Positions 1 to 10,891 of a DNA stretch of 64,000 nt are shown here, in pieces. The translations under genes were made by a program, and so were the position numbers. The DNA is from Anisodus tanguticus (lineage: Eukaryota > Streptophyta > Magnoliopsida > Solanales > Solanaceae): assembly GCA_034509755.1 (NCBI GenBank), contig CM067548.1:13282018-13346017 (forward strand), read 5' to 3'. The notes under the pieces were generated by a model, which worked only from the letters and a program-made list of their open reading frames with translations, was not told the DNA's origin and did not search any database. The stretch's first letter is position 1, and each line of letters starts with the position of its first letter.

Positions 1-971
1 TCCTTAGCCTATATTCTGTTATATGTGGACGATATTATTTTGATTGCCTCTTCCGATGCCTTGCGCCAGTCTATCATGATCATGCTCAGCTCCGAGTTTG
101 CTATGAAAGACTTGGGCCTTTGACTTATTTCTTGAGGATTGCTGTCACTCGTCATTCCGATGGGTTGTTCTTGTCACAACGGAAGTATGCAGCCGAGATC
201 ATCGAGAGGGCTGGGATGTCATCATGTAAGTCCACTTTCACTCCAGTTGATACTAAGCCCAAGCTTGGTACCGCGGCCGGCGTCCCTTACGAGGATTCGA
301 CCCGCTATCGCAGTCTTGCAGGGGCCCTTCAGTATCTTACCTTTACCAGACCGGATATTACGTATGCTGTCCAGCAGGTGTGTTTATTCATGCATGATCC
401 CAGAATTGAGCACATGAATGCACTCAAACGCATAATTCGGTATATTTAGGGTACACTGGACTATGGTTTGCATTTATATCCTTCATCGACATCCACACTT
501 GTATCATACACATATGCTGATTGGGGTGGGTGTCCAGACACCAGACGATCTACGTCTGGCTACTGTATGTTCCTTGGCAACAACTTAGTCTCCTCGTGTG
601 CGAAACGTCAGGCGACTCTATCCAGCTCAAGTGCCGAGGCGAAATATCGAGGGGTAGCTAATGTGGTCTCGGAATCATATTGGTTACGTAATTTGCTTTT
701 AGAGCTTCATTGTCCCATTCAAAAGGCAACCTTGGTGTATTGTAATAATATTAGTGCCATTTACCTTTCTGATAATTTGGTTCAGCACCAACGCACTAAG
801 CATATCGAGATGGACATACACTTTGTCCGCGAAAAGGTTGCTCGGGGTCAGGTACGCGTCTGTCATGTCCTATCAAGATATCAATTGCAGACATCTTTAC
901 AAAGGGTCTTCCCTCGGTTCTTTTTGAAGATTTTAGGGACAGTCTCAGCGTTCGAAGACCGCCCGCTATGA
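1..971 (+). pseudogene. copia reverse transcriptase / RNase H remnant
   Basis: Frame 1 begins inside the RT palm and shows the catalytic motif YVDDI at about 22-36, ending near 'MKDLG'. The frame is lost by an apparent one-base deletion around 117. It resumes at 120 with the copia RT connection (LSQRKYA, then PVDTKPKLG, then RPDITYAV). A TAG at 447-449 interrupts it, most simply a CAG to TAG change. RNase H follows with ADWGGC, STSGYC and SSSSAEAKYRG, then the typical RTKHIEMDIHFVREKV. One RNase H catalytic position usually read YCDN is YCNN here, a GAT to AAT change, so activity would be lost even without the frame breaks. It is the end of a copia Pol polyprotein whose job was cDNA synthesis. 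Confidence 0.88.
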
Positions 972-980
972 CTGCTGGGG

Positions 981-1310
981 TGTATTAAATATACCTCATA
1001 TACACACAATATACATGTATATTGTGTGTATATGGGGCTCTCGGATTTAGTATAGAAACCGAATATGGTGTAGATATTTAGGTAATATTGTAGTCTCCTA
1101 GTTTAGGTAATATTGTAGTGTAATTATTATTGTACACTTACCATAATATTTATATTACCATAATTGTATATTTAGTATCCAAATAGAATAAGGTTTTAGG
1201 AGTAGAATAAGAATAAGATTCTCCTATTATGAAAATATGTAACTTGTATAAATACTCATTCAATTAATAAAAATAATCAAGAGATTATTTCTTTCAGATT
1301 TATTACCTGA
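981..1310 (+). repeat. 3' LTR of Copia-1 (right end approximate)
   Basis: It starts TGTATTAAAT directly after a short G-rich purine run, as expected at a polypurine tract/LTR boundary. A TATA-like TATAAATA lies at 1247-1254 and AATAAA-like A-rich sequence at about 1265-1275. No second LTR is in the window, so the 3' end is estimated. The first 60 bp carry a perfect palindrome, listed separately. Confidence 0.55.
997..1034. other. 38-bp perfect palindrome in a copia LTR
   Basis: The two halves (997-1015 and 1016-1034) are exact reverse complements about a CATG centre. Pairing continues through 994-1037 with a single G-T pair. It is an alternating purine-pyrimidine-rich ATACAC/GTGTAT sequence 13 bp inside the LTR start. 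In RNA it would form a hairpin with almost no loop, and in DNA a cruciform. Confidence 0.9.
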
Positions 1311-1595
1311 AATCTTAAAAGTTGATATTGGTGGTGATATATGAAAATGACATGTAGCAGTTTTTTGTCTAGTAAAATCCTATCCGGAAATGAAAATTTT
1401 GATGCGTTGGGAAAGATGATAGTATAATTTTTTATGTGATTCCAAAGATCGGGTATAATTTTTTTCCCCAATAATATATAGACTTAAATATACTCCCGAC
1501 AAGGGACACATAATGATGTACTATCAAAGATATACTAAAGTTGGAATAGAGGTTATAACTCTTCTTTCGATAAGCTTTCCGAAACTGGAATCATG
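1311..1595. other. unassigned AT-rich sequence
   Basis: Nothing here looks coding. If the NCL pseudogene to the right was once continuous, this stretch would lie in its intron 2 or further downstream, because Gypsy-1 is a clean insertion immediately to the right. No exon of that family was found on the minus strand. Confidence 0.4.
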
Positions 1596-1600
1596 CCAAG

Positions 1601-3415
1601 TGTCACGACCTTAAATTACTAAGTCATGCGGGCACCTACCATTTTCCACCTTGGTAGGCAAACCCGTCCCTTAATCAATAATTCAACAACAAATAAATAA
1701 ATAGAACAAGATAAGTGAAAGTCTAAATCATAAATATCATAGGTATTGAGTATAATACTAGTACAACCCCAAGGAATGGTCTAAAATAGTACAAGAGCCA
1801 CTAATCATCAATACAAGTCTGAATAATACAAGTCTCAAAATATGATACTGTCTACGAATGAAAGAAAAGACATGTAATAATGGAGGAGTCCCCGAGTAGC
1901 GGATCCATCAAGAAGTGCTCACCCTAGAAGACTCGACAGCAGCCTCAGGATCAGTCTCGAGGTGTAGAAGTGGAACTTGTCACGGACTCTACACTCAAAA
2001 GAATTCAGCAAGGTAGTATCAGTTTAAACACTATGTATTGGTAGGTTTCATAGGCTGACAACAATTAGCTAACATATATATAAGAAAGAAACTGAAGAAT
2101 AGACATGCTTGCAATCAAGTACAAGTAATATCACAATCCAAGAATAAACTACCCAAGTATAGAGAGTCATGTACAGAATCCAAGAAATATGTGAATGTAA
2201 TGATGAGTAAATATGCAATGTGATGTCCAAATGTAGATTCCGTACACGCATGTTTCAGGCGGAATATCTCAACATCCCGACAGTCATGACCCATAGGGGA
2301 CCTGTGAAGTCTATGTACCAGCCACTCCGTATCACACAACCTGGAGATGACTCTACCACCGACCACACTGCTAGTCATTCTGCACACAGCTTAGAGATGG
2401 CTACGCAATCAATATGTCATAAGAACCATTGTTGTTTCCTTCTCACTTATCACCATCACGCCAATCACAGATAATATCAATATATCATAGAAATGAGGAT
2501 GGATACAATGCAATGGCAATAACAAGTGTATCTTATCAAATCCCCAATCGTGCCACGCATGGACACATATCACAATATCAGTATCATGTTAAGTCCCTTC
2601 TTCTATCAATGATAATATCAAGATAGGTGAGATACAACTATATCACAAGGACGATATGACAACTAAGTGCAATCCACTATCCAACACTAGGCAGCAAACC
2701 AATAAATCACAAGAGGCAACAACCATAATTCAGTCAACAGTACCAAACCTAGTAATCTATCCTAACTTCATACCCGAAGGCATACATGCTTTCTCTGATA
2801 GTAACTAACTATATATACGCTTCGATAACCGATGTCTAACCAGAAGGTAAGTCGTAACCTACTTGGATGCCGAGCAGGAGTCGCAACAATCACACTTGAG
2901 CTTTGCCTTTTCGAGGATCACGGTAGTACTCGAAGTCTAAATATTATCGAAATCTAAGTTAGAGAGTGAAGTAACAATACCCATGACACTAGACTATTTC
3001 TTTGAACGCAAATCAAATAAGGGAGAAAGGGGAAACATGTCCATAAGGGTAAAATGGTCATTTCAAATGTGAAATATGAAATTCAACGTTCTATGAGGTC
3101 AATCCTACTAATCAATTGCTAAAATAACTCAAGACTAGGCCAATTTCATCAATTAATGCAGAACCCCCAATTTCAGTATGAACCATAATTTTCCAACATT
3201 CAAATTCATCAACAATAATGGAAGATTCAAGCCTAATATTTACTAATTCGTGAAAGCCAAGGTTAGATTAGAAAAACCCATAAATTAATCGTACTTTTAG
3301 GCTTAAAAATCAAATAAACCCTAATTAGGTAGAATCCATCTTCTCCAACTAATTTCTAGGTTGTTCCCACCATTAAATCAACTTAAGAAGGTAATACAAG
3401 GCTTAAGAAGCTTAC
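1601..3415 (-). repeat. 3' LTR of Gypsy-1, missing its 5' part
   Basis: It aligns base for base with the right LTR from 6674 to about 8492 and stops abruptly after AAGAAGCTTACC, where pol sequence begins. The homologous right LTR runs 715 bp further. The missing segment includes the whole LTR start, polypurine tract and end of pol, so this LTR has no promoter portion. Confidence 0.9.
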
Positions 3416-4680
3416 CCTTCATAGGGGATATCTTCAGTAGAACCTGCTCACCCTCCATAAACTCTAAGTCTCAGACCTTCCGATCCGCATACATCTTTTG
3501 CCGACTCTGAGTTGCCAGAAGCTCTTCTTGAATAAGCTTCACCTTGTCTAAGGACTCCCACAACAAATCTATATCACACGGGCGGACCTAAAAAGCATCA
3601 AACCATCCTATAGGAGAATGACATCTCCTACTATATAAAGCCTCAAACGGTGCCATATCAATGCTCGAATGGTAGCTATTGTTCTACGTGAATTTAGCCA
3701 AGGGTAAGAACTGGTCCCAATGACCACTGAAATCAATAACACATGCTCTCCATATGTCCTCGAGCACCTGAATAGTCCTTTAAGACTGTCCATCGGTTCG
3801 GGGGTGAAAAGAGATACTAAGATCCAACTGAGTACCCAACTCTGCCTACAATGTCTGCAAAAAATGAGAAGTAAACTAAGGACCTCAATCGGAGATAATA
3901 GAAATAGGAACCCTGTGCAATCGCACAATCTCAAGGTCTTCGGAAGACCTACAACAAAATCCATGGCAATCCTCTCCTAGTTCCACTCAGGAATGGGCAT
4001 CCTTTGTAGCACACCGCCAGGTCTCTGATGCTCATATTTAACCTGCTGACAATTCTCACACCGGGCAACAAAAATTGTACTATCTCTCTTCATCAGACCC
4101 CACCAATAGTGTTGTCTCAAATTATGGTACATCTTAGTAGCACCTTGGTGAATGGAATATCGGAAACTATGGGCCTCCTCTAATATCAAACGAATCAAAT
4201 TACTAACACAAGGAATGCACCCACGTCTCTTGATCCTCAGAACCCCCTTACTATCAAGCATGACCTCCTTCCACGCAACACATTCTCACGAATCTTGCAC
4301 AACTGTGCATCATCAAATTGTTGGGCCTTAATCAGCTCCAAGAGAGACGACCTCACCTCAAAACACGCTAAAACTCTGCCCGGATATGAAAGATCTAATC
4401 GTACAAAATTGTTAGCCATAGTCTGAACTTCCATGGCTAAGGGACGCTCCAAAAAAACAAATCGAGCCAAACTACCCATGCTCACTGCCTTGCGGCTCAA
4501 GGAATTAGCTACCACATTAGCCTTACCCGAATGGTAAAGTATGGTGATATCACAATCCTTCAGAAGCTCCATCCACCTACGCTGCCTAAAATTGAGATCT
4601 CTCTGATTGAAAACATGTTTTAGGATGCGATTATCGGTAAACACCTCACAATAGACCCCATAAAGGTAACTAAGCAAGAT
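3416..4680 (-). pseudogene. Gypsy-1 RNase H and integrase remnant
   Basis: Read on the minus strand from 4680, it begins inside RNase H (EVFTDNR, then DITILYHSGKANVVA and a degraded DALSRK-like NSLSRK). The connection leads to the integrase zinc finger (H...H, then CENCQQVK near 4065) and the first catalytic Asp in MDFVVGLP (near 3955). About 35 residues are then missing, with a frame change. The second Asp block (ISIISD) and the DGQS block follow, with the catalytic Glu replaced by a TAA stop, then PFEALY and finally SRQKMYADRK and KISPMKG at 3416. At least six stop codons fit CAG to TAG or CGA to TGA changes. It once inserted element DNA into the host genome and is now inactive. Confidence 0.88.
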
Positions 4681-6459
4681 CGATACACTCTATCAACTAG
4701 TACAGAATCCCCAACCGGAGTAGATACATGAATAGGAAAGTCAAGAAGGTCACAAATAAAATCCCAACCAACCGAATGATAAGCAAATACATATGAGTAA
4801 GTAGACCCTGGATCAAACAAGACCATAGCCGGCCGATGACGAACATAAATGTCCCGACATCACAGCATCAGAAGCCTCTACCTAAGGCCTACTGGGAAAT
4901 GCATAACACTGCGCACCACCATGGCCACTCTGACCATATTGTGCTCCTCCCTTAGAAAGTTGAGAACCATATCTATCAGACTGATGTCCACCCCTAGAAG
5001 ATTGAGAACCACCATGGCCTGGATGAGCACCGCCCCTCACTGAAGAACCACTCCGGCTACTAGAAGACGCCGGAGTCCTAAGGGTCTGAAACTTGGAATC
5101 CTGCTAAATCCCACTATATCTAGATCGGGGAAAATATCTCTTGAAGTAACCCGACTCACCATAACTATAACATACTTTGGACGCTGGAGGCTGATACATG
5201 GAGGGTGAAGAACGGGATGGACCACCTCAGTAGGCTGGCCGAGAGAAAGAACCTCTATGAGACTATCTAGCCCCATAACCACTCTGTCTAGAAGGGCCAC
5301 CAGAAGATGCCTGCAATGTGGAGTGAATATGATGATTGGGGGCTGAATGATATGTCCTAGAAGACTGACCCCTACCTCTGTGACTAGAAGAACCATTGAA
5401 TCCATCATACTGATGAGGCTTTTTCTAACTATACCCTCAAAAAGATCAAACTGTGGCAGCCTCAACACTCATAGCATGATCAACTATTTCTTGGAATAAC
5501 GACCCCAAAGCCACAAGATGAAGACAGGGAACATGGAGTGAAAGAACAAGTCTATTAACAAATCTACAGACCCTCTATGCTTCTGTCAGAATCAAGTACA
5601 TTGCATACTGAGCTAAAATAAGAATCTGGTCTCATACTCTGCCACCGATATACATCTCTGCCGCAAATGGGTGAACTCATCCCTTACGCTGGTCTCTTAA
5701 GGTACGCGACACATACTTCTCTAGGAAGACCTGATGGAACTGTACCCAAGTGAGTGGAGGTGAACCAGTTGGTCTGCCCTCAATATAATACCTCCACCAT
5801 ATTTTCCTATCATCACAAAATTGGAAAGACACATAGTCCATGCCATGGATGTCAACAATCCCCATCTTGTACAACCTCTAATGCATATCTACGATGAATT
5901 CATATGCATCATCATTGTAGGTACCATGAACCTTTATCGACTCCATCTTCAAGAACCTACCAATGAGCTCCTGATCTCTAAATGTCAAAGCCTAGGCTGC
6001 TACTGGCCTAGAAACGCCCTCAGGGGCTGGTAGACCATCAATGCGCGGGGCCATGGCAGTAATAGGCTGCATCCCCTATGTTTGTCCCTGCTCGAGGGTA
6101 TGTAACCTTGCCCTAGTCTGAGAACCACCTAGAGTGACACCACTCGTGGCCTGCTAGGCATCAAGGTGCAAAAGTGTATAGGCCAATATGTCTTGAAGTG
6201 TTGGGTCAGACATCGTCTCGGGGTGAGTCTGGGCTGGTCCGAAACCTCCCCTAACTGCCTGCTCTATCTCGGGCTTATGCTTTGGAAAAGCTGAGTGTGC
6301 CCGTCTCTGTCCTGCCGTAGGAGCCCTATCCCTAGCCGATGCAGCACCAAGACCTCTAGCTCGACCGCGACCTATCACTTGTCCTCGTCCTCTAGCACCG
6401 ACCCCAATAGCGGGCTCGGGCACGCCGACCCTTGTAAGATCAGTTCGTGTCCTCACCAT
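4681..6459 (-). pseudogene. Gypsy-1 gag and aspartic protease remnant
   Basis: The start chosen is ATG at 6459 (MVRTRTDLT), 0.2 kb inside the 5' LTR. A glycine/arginine-rich N-terminus follows, then the retrotransposon gag block (near 5860-5690: WWRYYIEG, then WVQFHQVFLEKY). The zinc knuckle at about 5180-5130 reads CYSYGESGYFKRYF, so only the first metal-binding Cys survives. The protease motif FDPGSTYSYV is at about 4820-4790 and the frame runs to 4681, where it jumps straight into RNase H. Numerous TAG/TGA stops and at least one frame change separate the pieces. Gag would form the particle and protease would process the polyprotein. Confidence 0.85.
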
Positions 6460-6656
6460 CTGTGAAAGAATAGAAATGAATCAGATTCCATTTCGAACGT
6501 TTCAGATACCAATTTGAACAAAATAGCACGAAAGAATGAAGAAAATTGAAAATTTTTGAATGTCGCATAGCCTCTCGTAGATTAGTACAGAGCTCTTCGT
6601 ACCTATCTGCAAGACTCTACTAGACATACTCTTGTATTTATACACTAGGTAACCTA

Positions 6657-6670
6657 GGGCTCTGATACCA
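6657..6670 (-). other. Gypsy-1 primer binding site (initiator tRNA-Met type)
   Basis: The minus strand reads TGGTATCAGAGCCC, the canonical match to the 3' end of plant initiator tRNA-Met. It begins three bases inside the 5' LTR end at 6674, and fixes both the orientation of the element and the LTR boundary. Confidence 0.92.
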
Positions 6671-6673
6671 ACT

Positions 6674-9207
6674 TATCACGACCCTAAATGACTAAGTCGT
6701 GTGGGCACCTATCATTTCCTACCTCGGTGCGAACTCATCCCTTAATCAATAATTTAACAACAAATAAATAAATAGCACAAGATAAGCAGAAGTCTAAATC
6801 ATAAATATCATAGGTGCGGAAGTATAATACTAGTACAACCCCAAAGAATGATCTGAAATAGTACAATAGCCACTAATCATCAATACAAGTCTGAATAATA
6901 CAAGTCTCAAAATACGATAATGTCTCCGAATCAAATAAAAGACAAGTAATAATGGAGGAGTCCCCGGGTAGTGAATCCATCAAGAAGTGCTCACCCTAGA
7001 AGAATGAACAGCAGCCTCGAGATTAGTCTCGAGGTGTAGTGGTGGAACCGCTCACGTACTCTGCACTCAAAAGAATGCAGCAAGGTAGTATCATAGGCCG
7101 ACAACAAATAGCTATGTACTGCTAGGTATCATAGGCCGACAACAAATAACTAACATATATATATATATATATGAAAGAAACTAAAGAATAGGCATGCTCG
7201 CAATCAAGTACAAGTAATATCACAATCCAAGAATAAACCACCCAAGTATAGAGTGTCAAGTAAAGAATCCAAGAAATATGTGAATGTAATGATGAGTAAA
7301 AATGCAATGCTAAAATGTAGACTCCGTACACACATGCTCCAGGTAGAATATCTCTACGTCCCGACAGTCATGACCCATGGAGGACTCGCAAATTTCATGT
7401 ACCATCTACTCCATATCACACAGCCTGGAGATGACTCTACCACCGACCACCCCGCTAGCCATTCCGCACAGAGCTCAGAGATGGCTACACAATCAATATG
7501 TCATAAAAATCACTATTTTTTCCTTCTCACTTATCACCATCACGCCAATCATAGAAATATCAATATATCATGGAAATGAGGATGAATGCAATGTAATGAC
7601 AATATTAAGTGTATCATATCAAATCTCCAATCGTGCTACACATGGACACATATCACAATATCAGTATCAAGTTAAGTCACTTCCTCTATCCATGATAATA
7701 TCAAGATAAGTGAGATATAACTATATCACAAGGACGATATGGCAACTAGGTGAAATTCACTATCAAGCACTAGGCAACAAACCAATAAATGACAAGAGGC
7801 AACAACTACAATTCAGTCAGCAGTACCAAATCTAGTAATCCATCCCAACTTCATACCCGAAGGCGTACATGCTTTCTCTGACAGTAACTAACAATATATA
7901 CGCTTTGCTAACCGATGTCTAATCTAGAAGGTAAGCCTTAACCTACCTGGATGCCGAGCGGGAGTCGCAATTTTTTGAGGATCACGGTAGTACTCGAAGT
8001 CTAAATATTATCGAAATCTAAGTTAGAGAATGAACTAACAATACCTATAACACTAGACTATTCCTTTGAGCCCAAATCAAATAGGGGAGAAAGGAAAAAC
8101 GGGCCCACAAGTATAAAACAATAATTTTAAAAGTGAAATATGAAATTCAACATTCTAGGAGTTCAATCCTACTAATCAATTGCTAAAATAACACAAGACT
8201 AGGCCAATTTCATCAATTAATTCAAAATCCTCAATTTGGATATGAACCTTAATTTTCCAACATTCAAATTCATGAACAATAATTGGAGATTCAAGCCTAA
8301 TACTTACTAATTCGTGAAACCCAAGCTTAGATTAGCAAAAACCCATCAATTAATTTTAATTTTAGGCTTAATAATAAATAAACCCTAATTAGGTAGAACC
8401 CATCTTCTCCAAATAATTTCTAAGTTGTTCCCACCATTAAATCAACTTAAGAAAGGTAAATGAAGGTAATACAAGGCTTAAGAAGCTTACCAAAAGAAGA
8501 ATTCACTTAGAGTAGTTTGAAATCGCCATAAGAATGCTTTGGAGGAGTATTTTTGAAATGGAGAAATGAAGGGTTTTAATTACATTTAAACAGGAATTTG
8601 CCTCCCCGTCGTCCGCTGCAGCGGACCCGCGCTTGTGGCCCACTTGACTGCGCCCACAATCCTAAGCCAAAAGCCAAACCCTTCGCCGTAGCGGAATTCG
8701 GTCTGCTGTGGCGATCCCAATTCGTTGGGGTGCACTGAGGCTCGCCCTAGCGAGTACACCAGAAACAATAGAAAATCAGTTTTCACAAATTAACCCCGAA
8801 ATTCGATAATCACCCGAGACCTCCCCGACACAAACCAGATATTCACACACATGTAAAAACACGCTACAGACTCACTCGTGATCTTAGAATTTCTATTAGA
8901 TGTCTATTACTTAGGGTCAACCTTTAACGGCCTAAACTAACTTTTCACCCAATAGCCAAAAACACTCCGGAATGCCTCGGGAGTTGAACCAACTATCCTA
9001 CCAAGTCATAAATGACTCTCCGGACCTCACGGAATTGACGGAATTCTGAAAAAGGCTCGCCTAGTAAAAAATTAACTATAGATCAAATGACCACACTTAA
9101 AGGTTCTAATTTCTAAACTTTCACTAGGATCTTCCGATAACTTTGGGAATTGGGTCAACAAAGGTAAAATTTTCAAAGCGCCCGTAACGACTGAACAAGT
9201 CGTTACA
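6674..9207 (-). repeat. 5' LTR of Gypsy-1, full length (2534 bp)
   Basis: The minus strand begins TGTAACGACTTG and ends GGTCGTGATA, the terminal CA having mutated to TA. A GC-rich block at about 8600-8780 holds repeated CCGCTG/CAGCGG motifs. On the minus strand a TTTAAAT at about 8584-8590 could serve as TATA box, with the leader starting near 8550. A splice-donor-like CCAG|GTAGGTTAAGG lies at 7935-7950. An (AT)n run at 7157-7171 and a local duplication at 7081-7145 are absent from the left LTR. Confidence 0.92.
7935..7950 (-). promoter_or_regulatory. splice-donor-like motif in Gypsy-1 LTR
   Basis: The minus strand reads CCAGGTAGGTTAAGG, a near-consensus donor (AG|GTAGGT). Comparable AAG|GTATGTTAAGG or GGTAGGTTAAGG motifs lie in the LTRs of Gypsy-2 (28320-28335, 35247-35262) and Gypsy-3 (37105-37121), and CCAAG|GTAGGCTACGG in each satellite unit (first at 47926-47940). 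The left Gypsy-1 copy (2853-2865) has AAGTAGG, so the donor is lost there. Function is inference. Confidence 0.45.
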
Positions 9208-9212
9208 CCAAG

Positions 9213-9834
9213 AAAAGAAAGGGAATAGCCTTTACATACCTCTAATCTGACCTTTCAACGACGATGACAGAACCAACCTCTTCCAAAAATCAAGCTACAA
9301 CAAGAAACAATACTACTATTAATGAAAAGAAGCATGACAATTAGCCGCCAAATGTCAAACCGTTCCACACATTATTCCATGGCGCATATCTTCTCTTAAC
9401 TCCCGTCTAATCCCCATAACACTATCAATAACACATCATTACACATGCATCGCTATCTCCAGCATCTCCTTACCATAAGATCAGTCCAAACATATCACAC
9501 AACAAATGAGACAACACTAGTATCAACAATGGAAACATGCTAACTAACTAATGTGCAATAACCTTGTCCTGCAAGTATTTTTACGGCGATTACTCAAGCC
9601 TATCTTCCTTCGAATTATTGTAACACCATCAATGATACATAACTATAATTAAATCAACTTCTTCAGCAAAATATTATGGCTCTTCCACTCTATGTTAAGG
9701 TGATGAGTTGAGTATCAAAACCAAAAAATCGGATTATACTAACGAGTAAAATAAATTGATTAACTACACTGATAGTGTTAAAACAAAATTTAGAAGTTAA
9801 TTACTGAACGAAAATGAGAGAAGAATAGTCGTAC
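9213..9834 (-). other. intron 2 remnant of the NCL-like pseudogene
   Basis: It lies immediately downstream (minus strand) of a good splice donor at 9834/9835 and upstream of the Gypsy-1 insertion. I see no coding stretch resembling the next NCL exon on either strand. Later exons, if present, must lie left of the window or have been lost. Confidence 0.5.
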
Positions 9835-10082
9835 CGAGAATGACCATAGCATCAGGAAGAGCACCAAGCACAGGAAGGAAGAGTCCACCAATAAGATCAG
9901 GTCCTAAAATCTCAAGCAACAGTTCACTACCAGAAGATAAATAAGTAGCAGCAAGGAACATTAGGTAACCATAGACTAAAATAAGAAAAACATTTCCAAG
10001 AGAGTTCTAGTGCTAAGGCAGAAACCCACATCTGTTCACAACTCTCCTAGGCTCCGGCGAAACTTCGGTCCAACCGGAGAAC
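9835..10082 (-). pseudogene. exon 2 of NCL-like pseudogene (first membrane/alpha-repeat block)
   Basis: The acceptor TTTTTCCAG|GTTC is at 10083/10082. Readable segments are ESCEQM, GFLP, LGNVFLILVYGYLMFLAATY, then SSGSELLLEILGP and GGLFLPVLGALPDAM. The last is the conserved exchanger motif region with GALPDA. The exon ends CTCG|GTACGA at 9835, splitting a Val codon as expected. Breaks: TAG near 10049-10047, a missing 2 bases after CEQM (ATG-TGGG), an extra A in CCTTAGCAC, and a compensating loss near ACTCTCTT. Confidence 0.82.
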
Positions 10083-10204
10083 CTGGAAAAATAATTTAAA
10101 ATTGTAGAAATCAAAATTAATTAGGATTTGGTATTTTAATTGAGTCAAATTTATACAGAAATATATTTTTCTGTTTTGAGTTAAATAGTTTCCGTACTAC
10201 TCCC

Positions 10205-10594
10205 TATTGAGATCGAAATAATCAGGGCGTCATGCGGAAGCTAATAACTACAAACCTTGACATCGATAAATCAGACAACAAAGGAAAACTATAAAAAAAA
10301 CTTTTGATATGAGTTTGGTCAATTGCCCTACATATGATAAAACAATATAAAAAAATTCTAAAGTTATTGAGAGAAAAATCTCTCCATAAACAAAACTCTC
10401 TAAACGACTACATTGTGAATATTATTATGTTGCTTATGAGAAGAAATGATCTCCTATCTATAGAATTCCAAAACTTCTCCTCAAAGAAAGGATAAATATG
10501 GTAGAATCATTTTTCACATAGAAAACCCTTTTGAAGTAAAACACAATTATGGTAAAATTCAAATAAGGTAAGAAATTCAGGGTAATAACTAACA
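10205..10594 (-). repeat. TRIM-1 LTR copy A
   Basis: The outermost copy on the left. It ends (plus) TAATAACTAACA and begins TATTGAGATCG, the TG having mutated. Minus strand: TGTTAGTTATTACC to CGATCTCAATA. Confidence 0.8.
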
Positions 10595-10891
10595 AATCTC
10601 CCCTTGGCCTGAATTTTTTGGCAATATAATCTTGATTATTCTTCACATAGTCTTCATCACTGCTGCTTGCCATTGTTAAAACTACAGTTAAAAATTGGTT
10701 TAAAAATATTGTTTTATTTTTAAAAATGCACAGTAGGGATGTTGAATATATGGTTCAAAATTCATCTTCACATGTAGTATGCTAGATAAAATCTTCATTA
10801 TTGTGTTATTGATTGCATCTTGATTTGAACCGGTCGCCATAAGTCTGTCTTCAACCCATTGATTTGTTGAACCATTGGTTCAGGTACCACT

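Larger units (their letters stand above)
1..1310 (+). mobile_element. Copia-1: 3' end of a Ty1/copia retrotransposon
   Basis: The window opens inside the reverse transcriptase of a copia element and continues through RNase H, a short purine run (CTGGGG, 975-980) and the start of a 3' LTR at 981. The 5' part lies outside the window, so no target duplication can be tested. The right LTR end is uncertain (about 1305-1330) because there is no second LTR to align. The coding part is broken by a one-base deletion near 117 and by a TAG at 447-449. The element is dead and probably old. Confidence 0.85.
1601..9207 (-). mobile_element. Gypsy-1: Ty3/gypsy LTR retrotransposon with target duplication CCAAG
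   Basis: A 7.6-kb element read right to left. CCAAG at 1596-1600 is repeated at 9208-9212, giving a perfect 5-bp target-site duplication. The outer ends are TGTCACGACC (1601) and GTCGTTACA (9207). Order on the minus strand: 5' LTR 9207-6674, primer binding site, gag from 6459, protease, RNase H, integrase, 3' LTR. Three internal deletions are visible: most of RT (joint near 4680), about 35 codons after the first integrase catalytic Asp (near 3935), and everything from the integrase C-terminus to the middle of the 3' LTR (joint near 3415). Lineage is probably Del/Tekay-like, but the C-terminal part that would show a chromodomain is missing. Confidence 0.93.

Noticed and set aside
5037..5468. 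143-codon minus-strand reading frame over Gypsy-1 gag
   Set aside because: The correct gag frame with the zinc-knuckle remnant is the neighbouring frame; this is a shadow kept open by glycine/serine-rich coding.
6657..6670. tRNA-Met gene
   Set aside because: Only the short 3' complement of the tRNA is present next to an LTR; it is a primer binding site.
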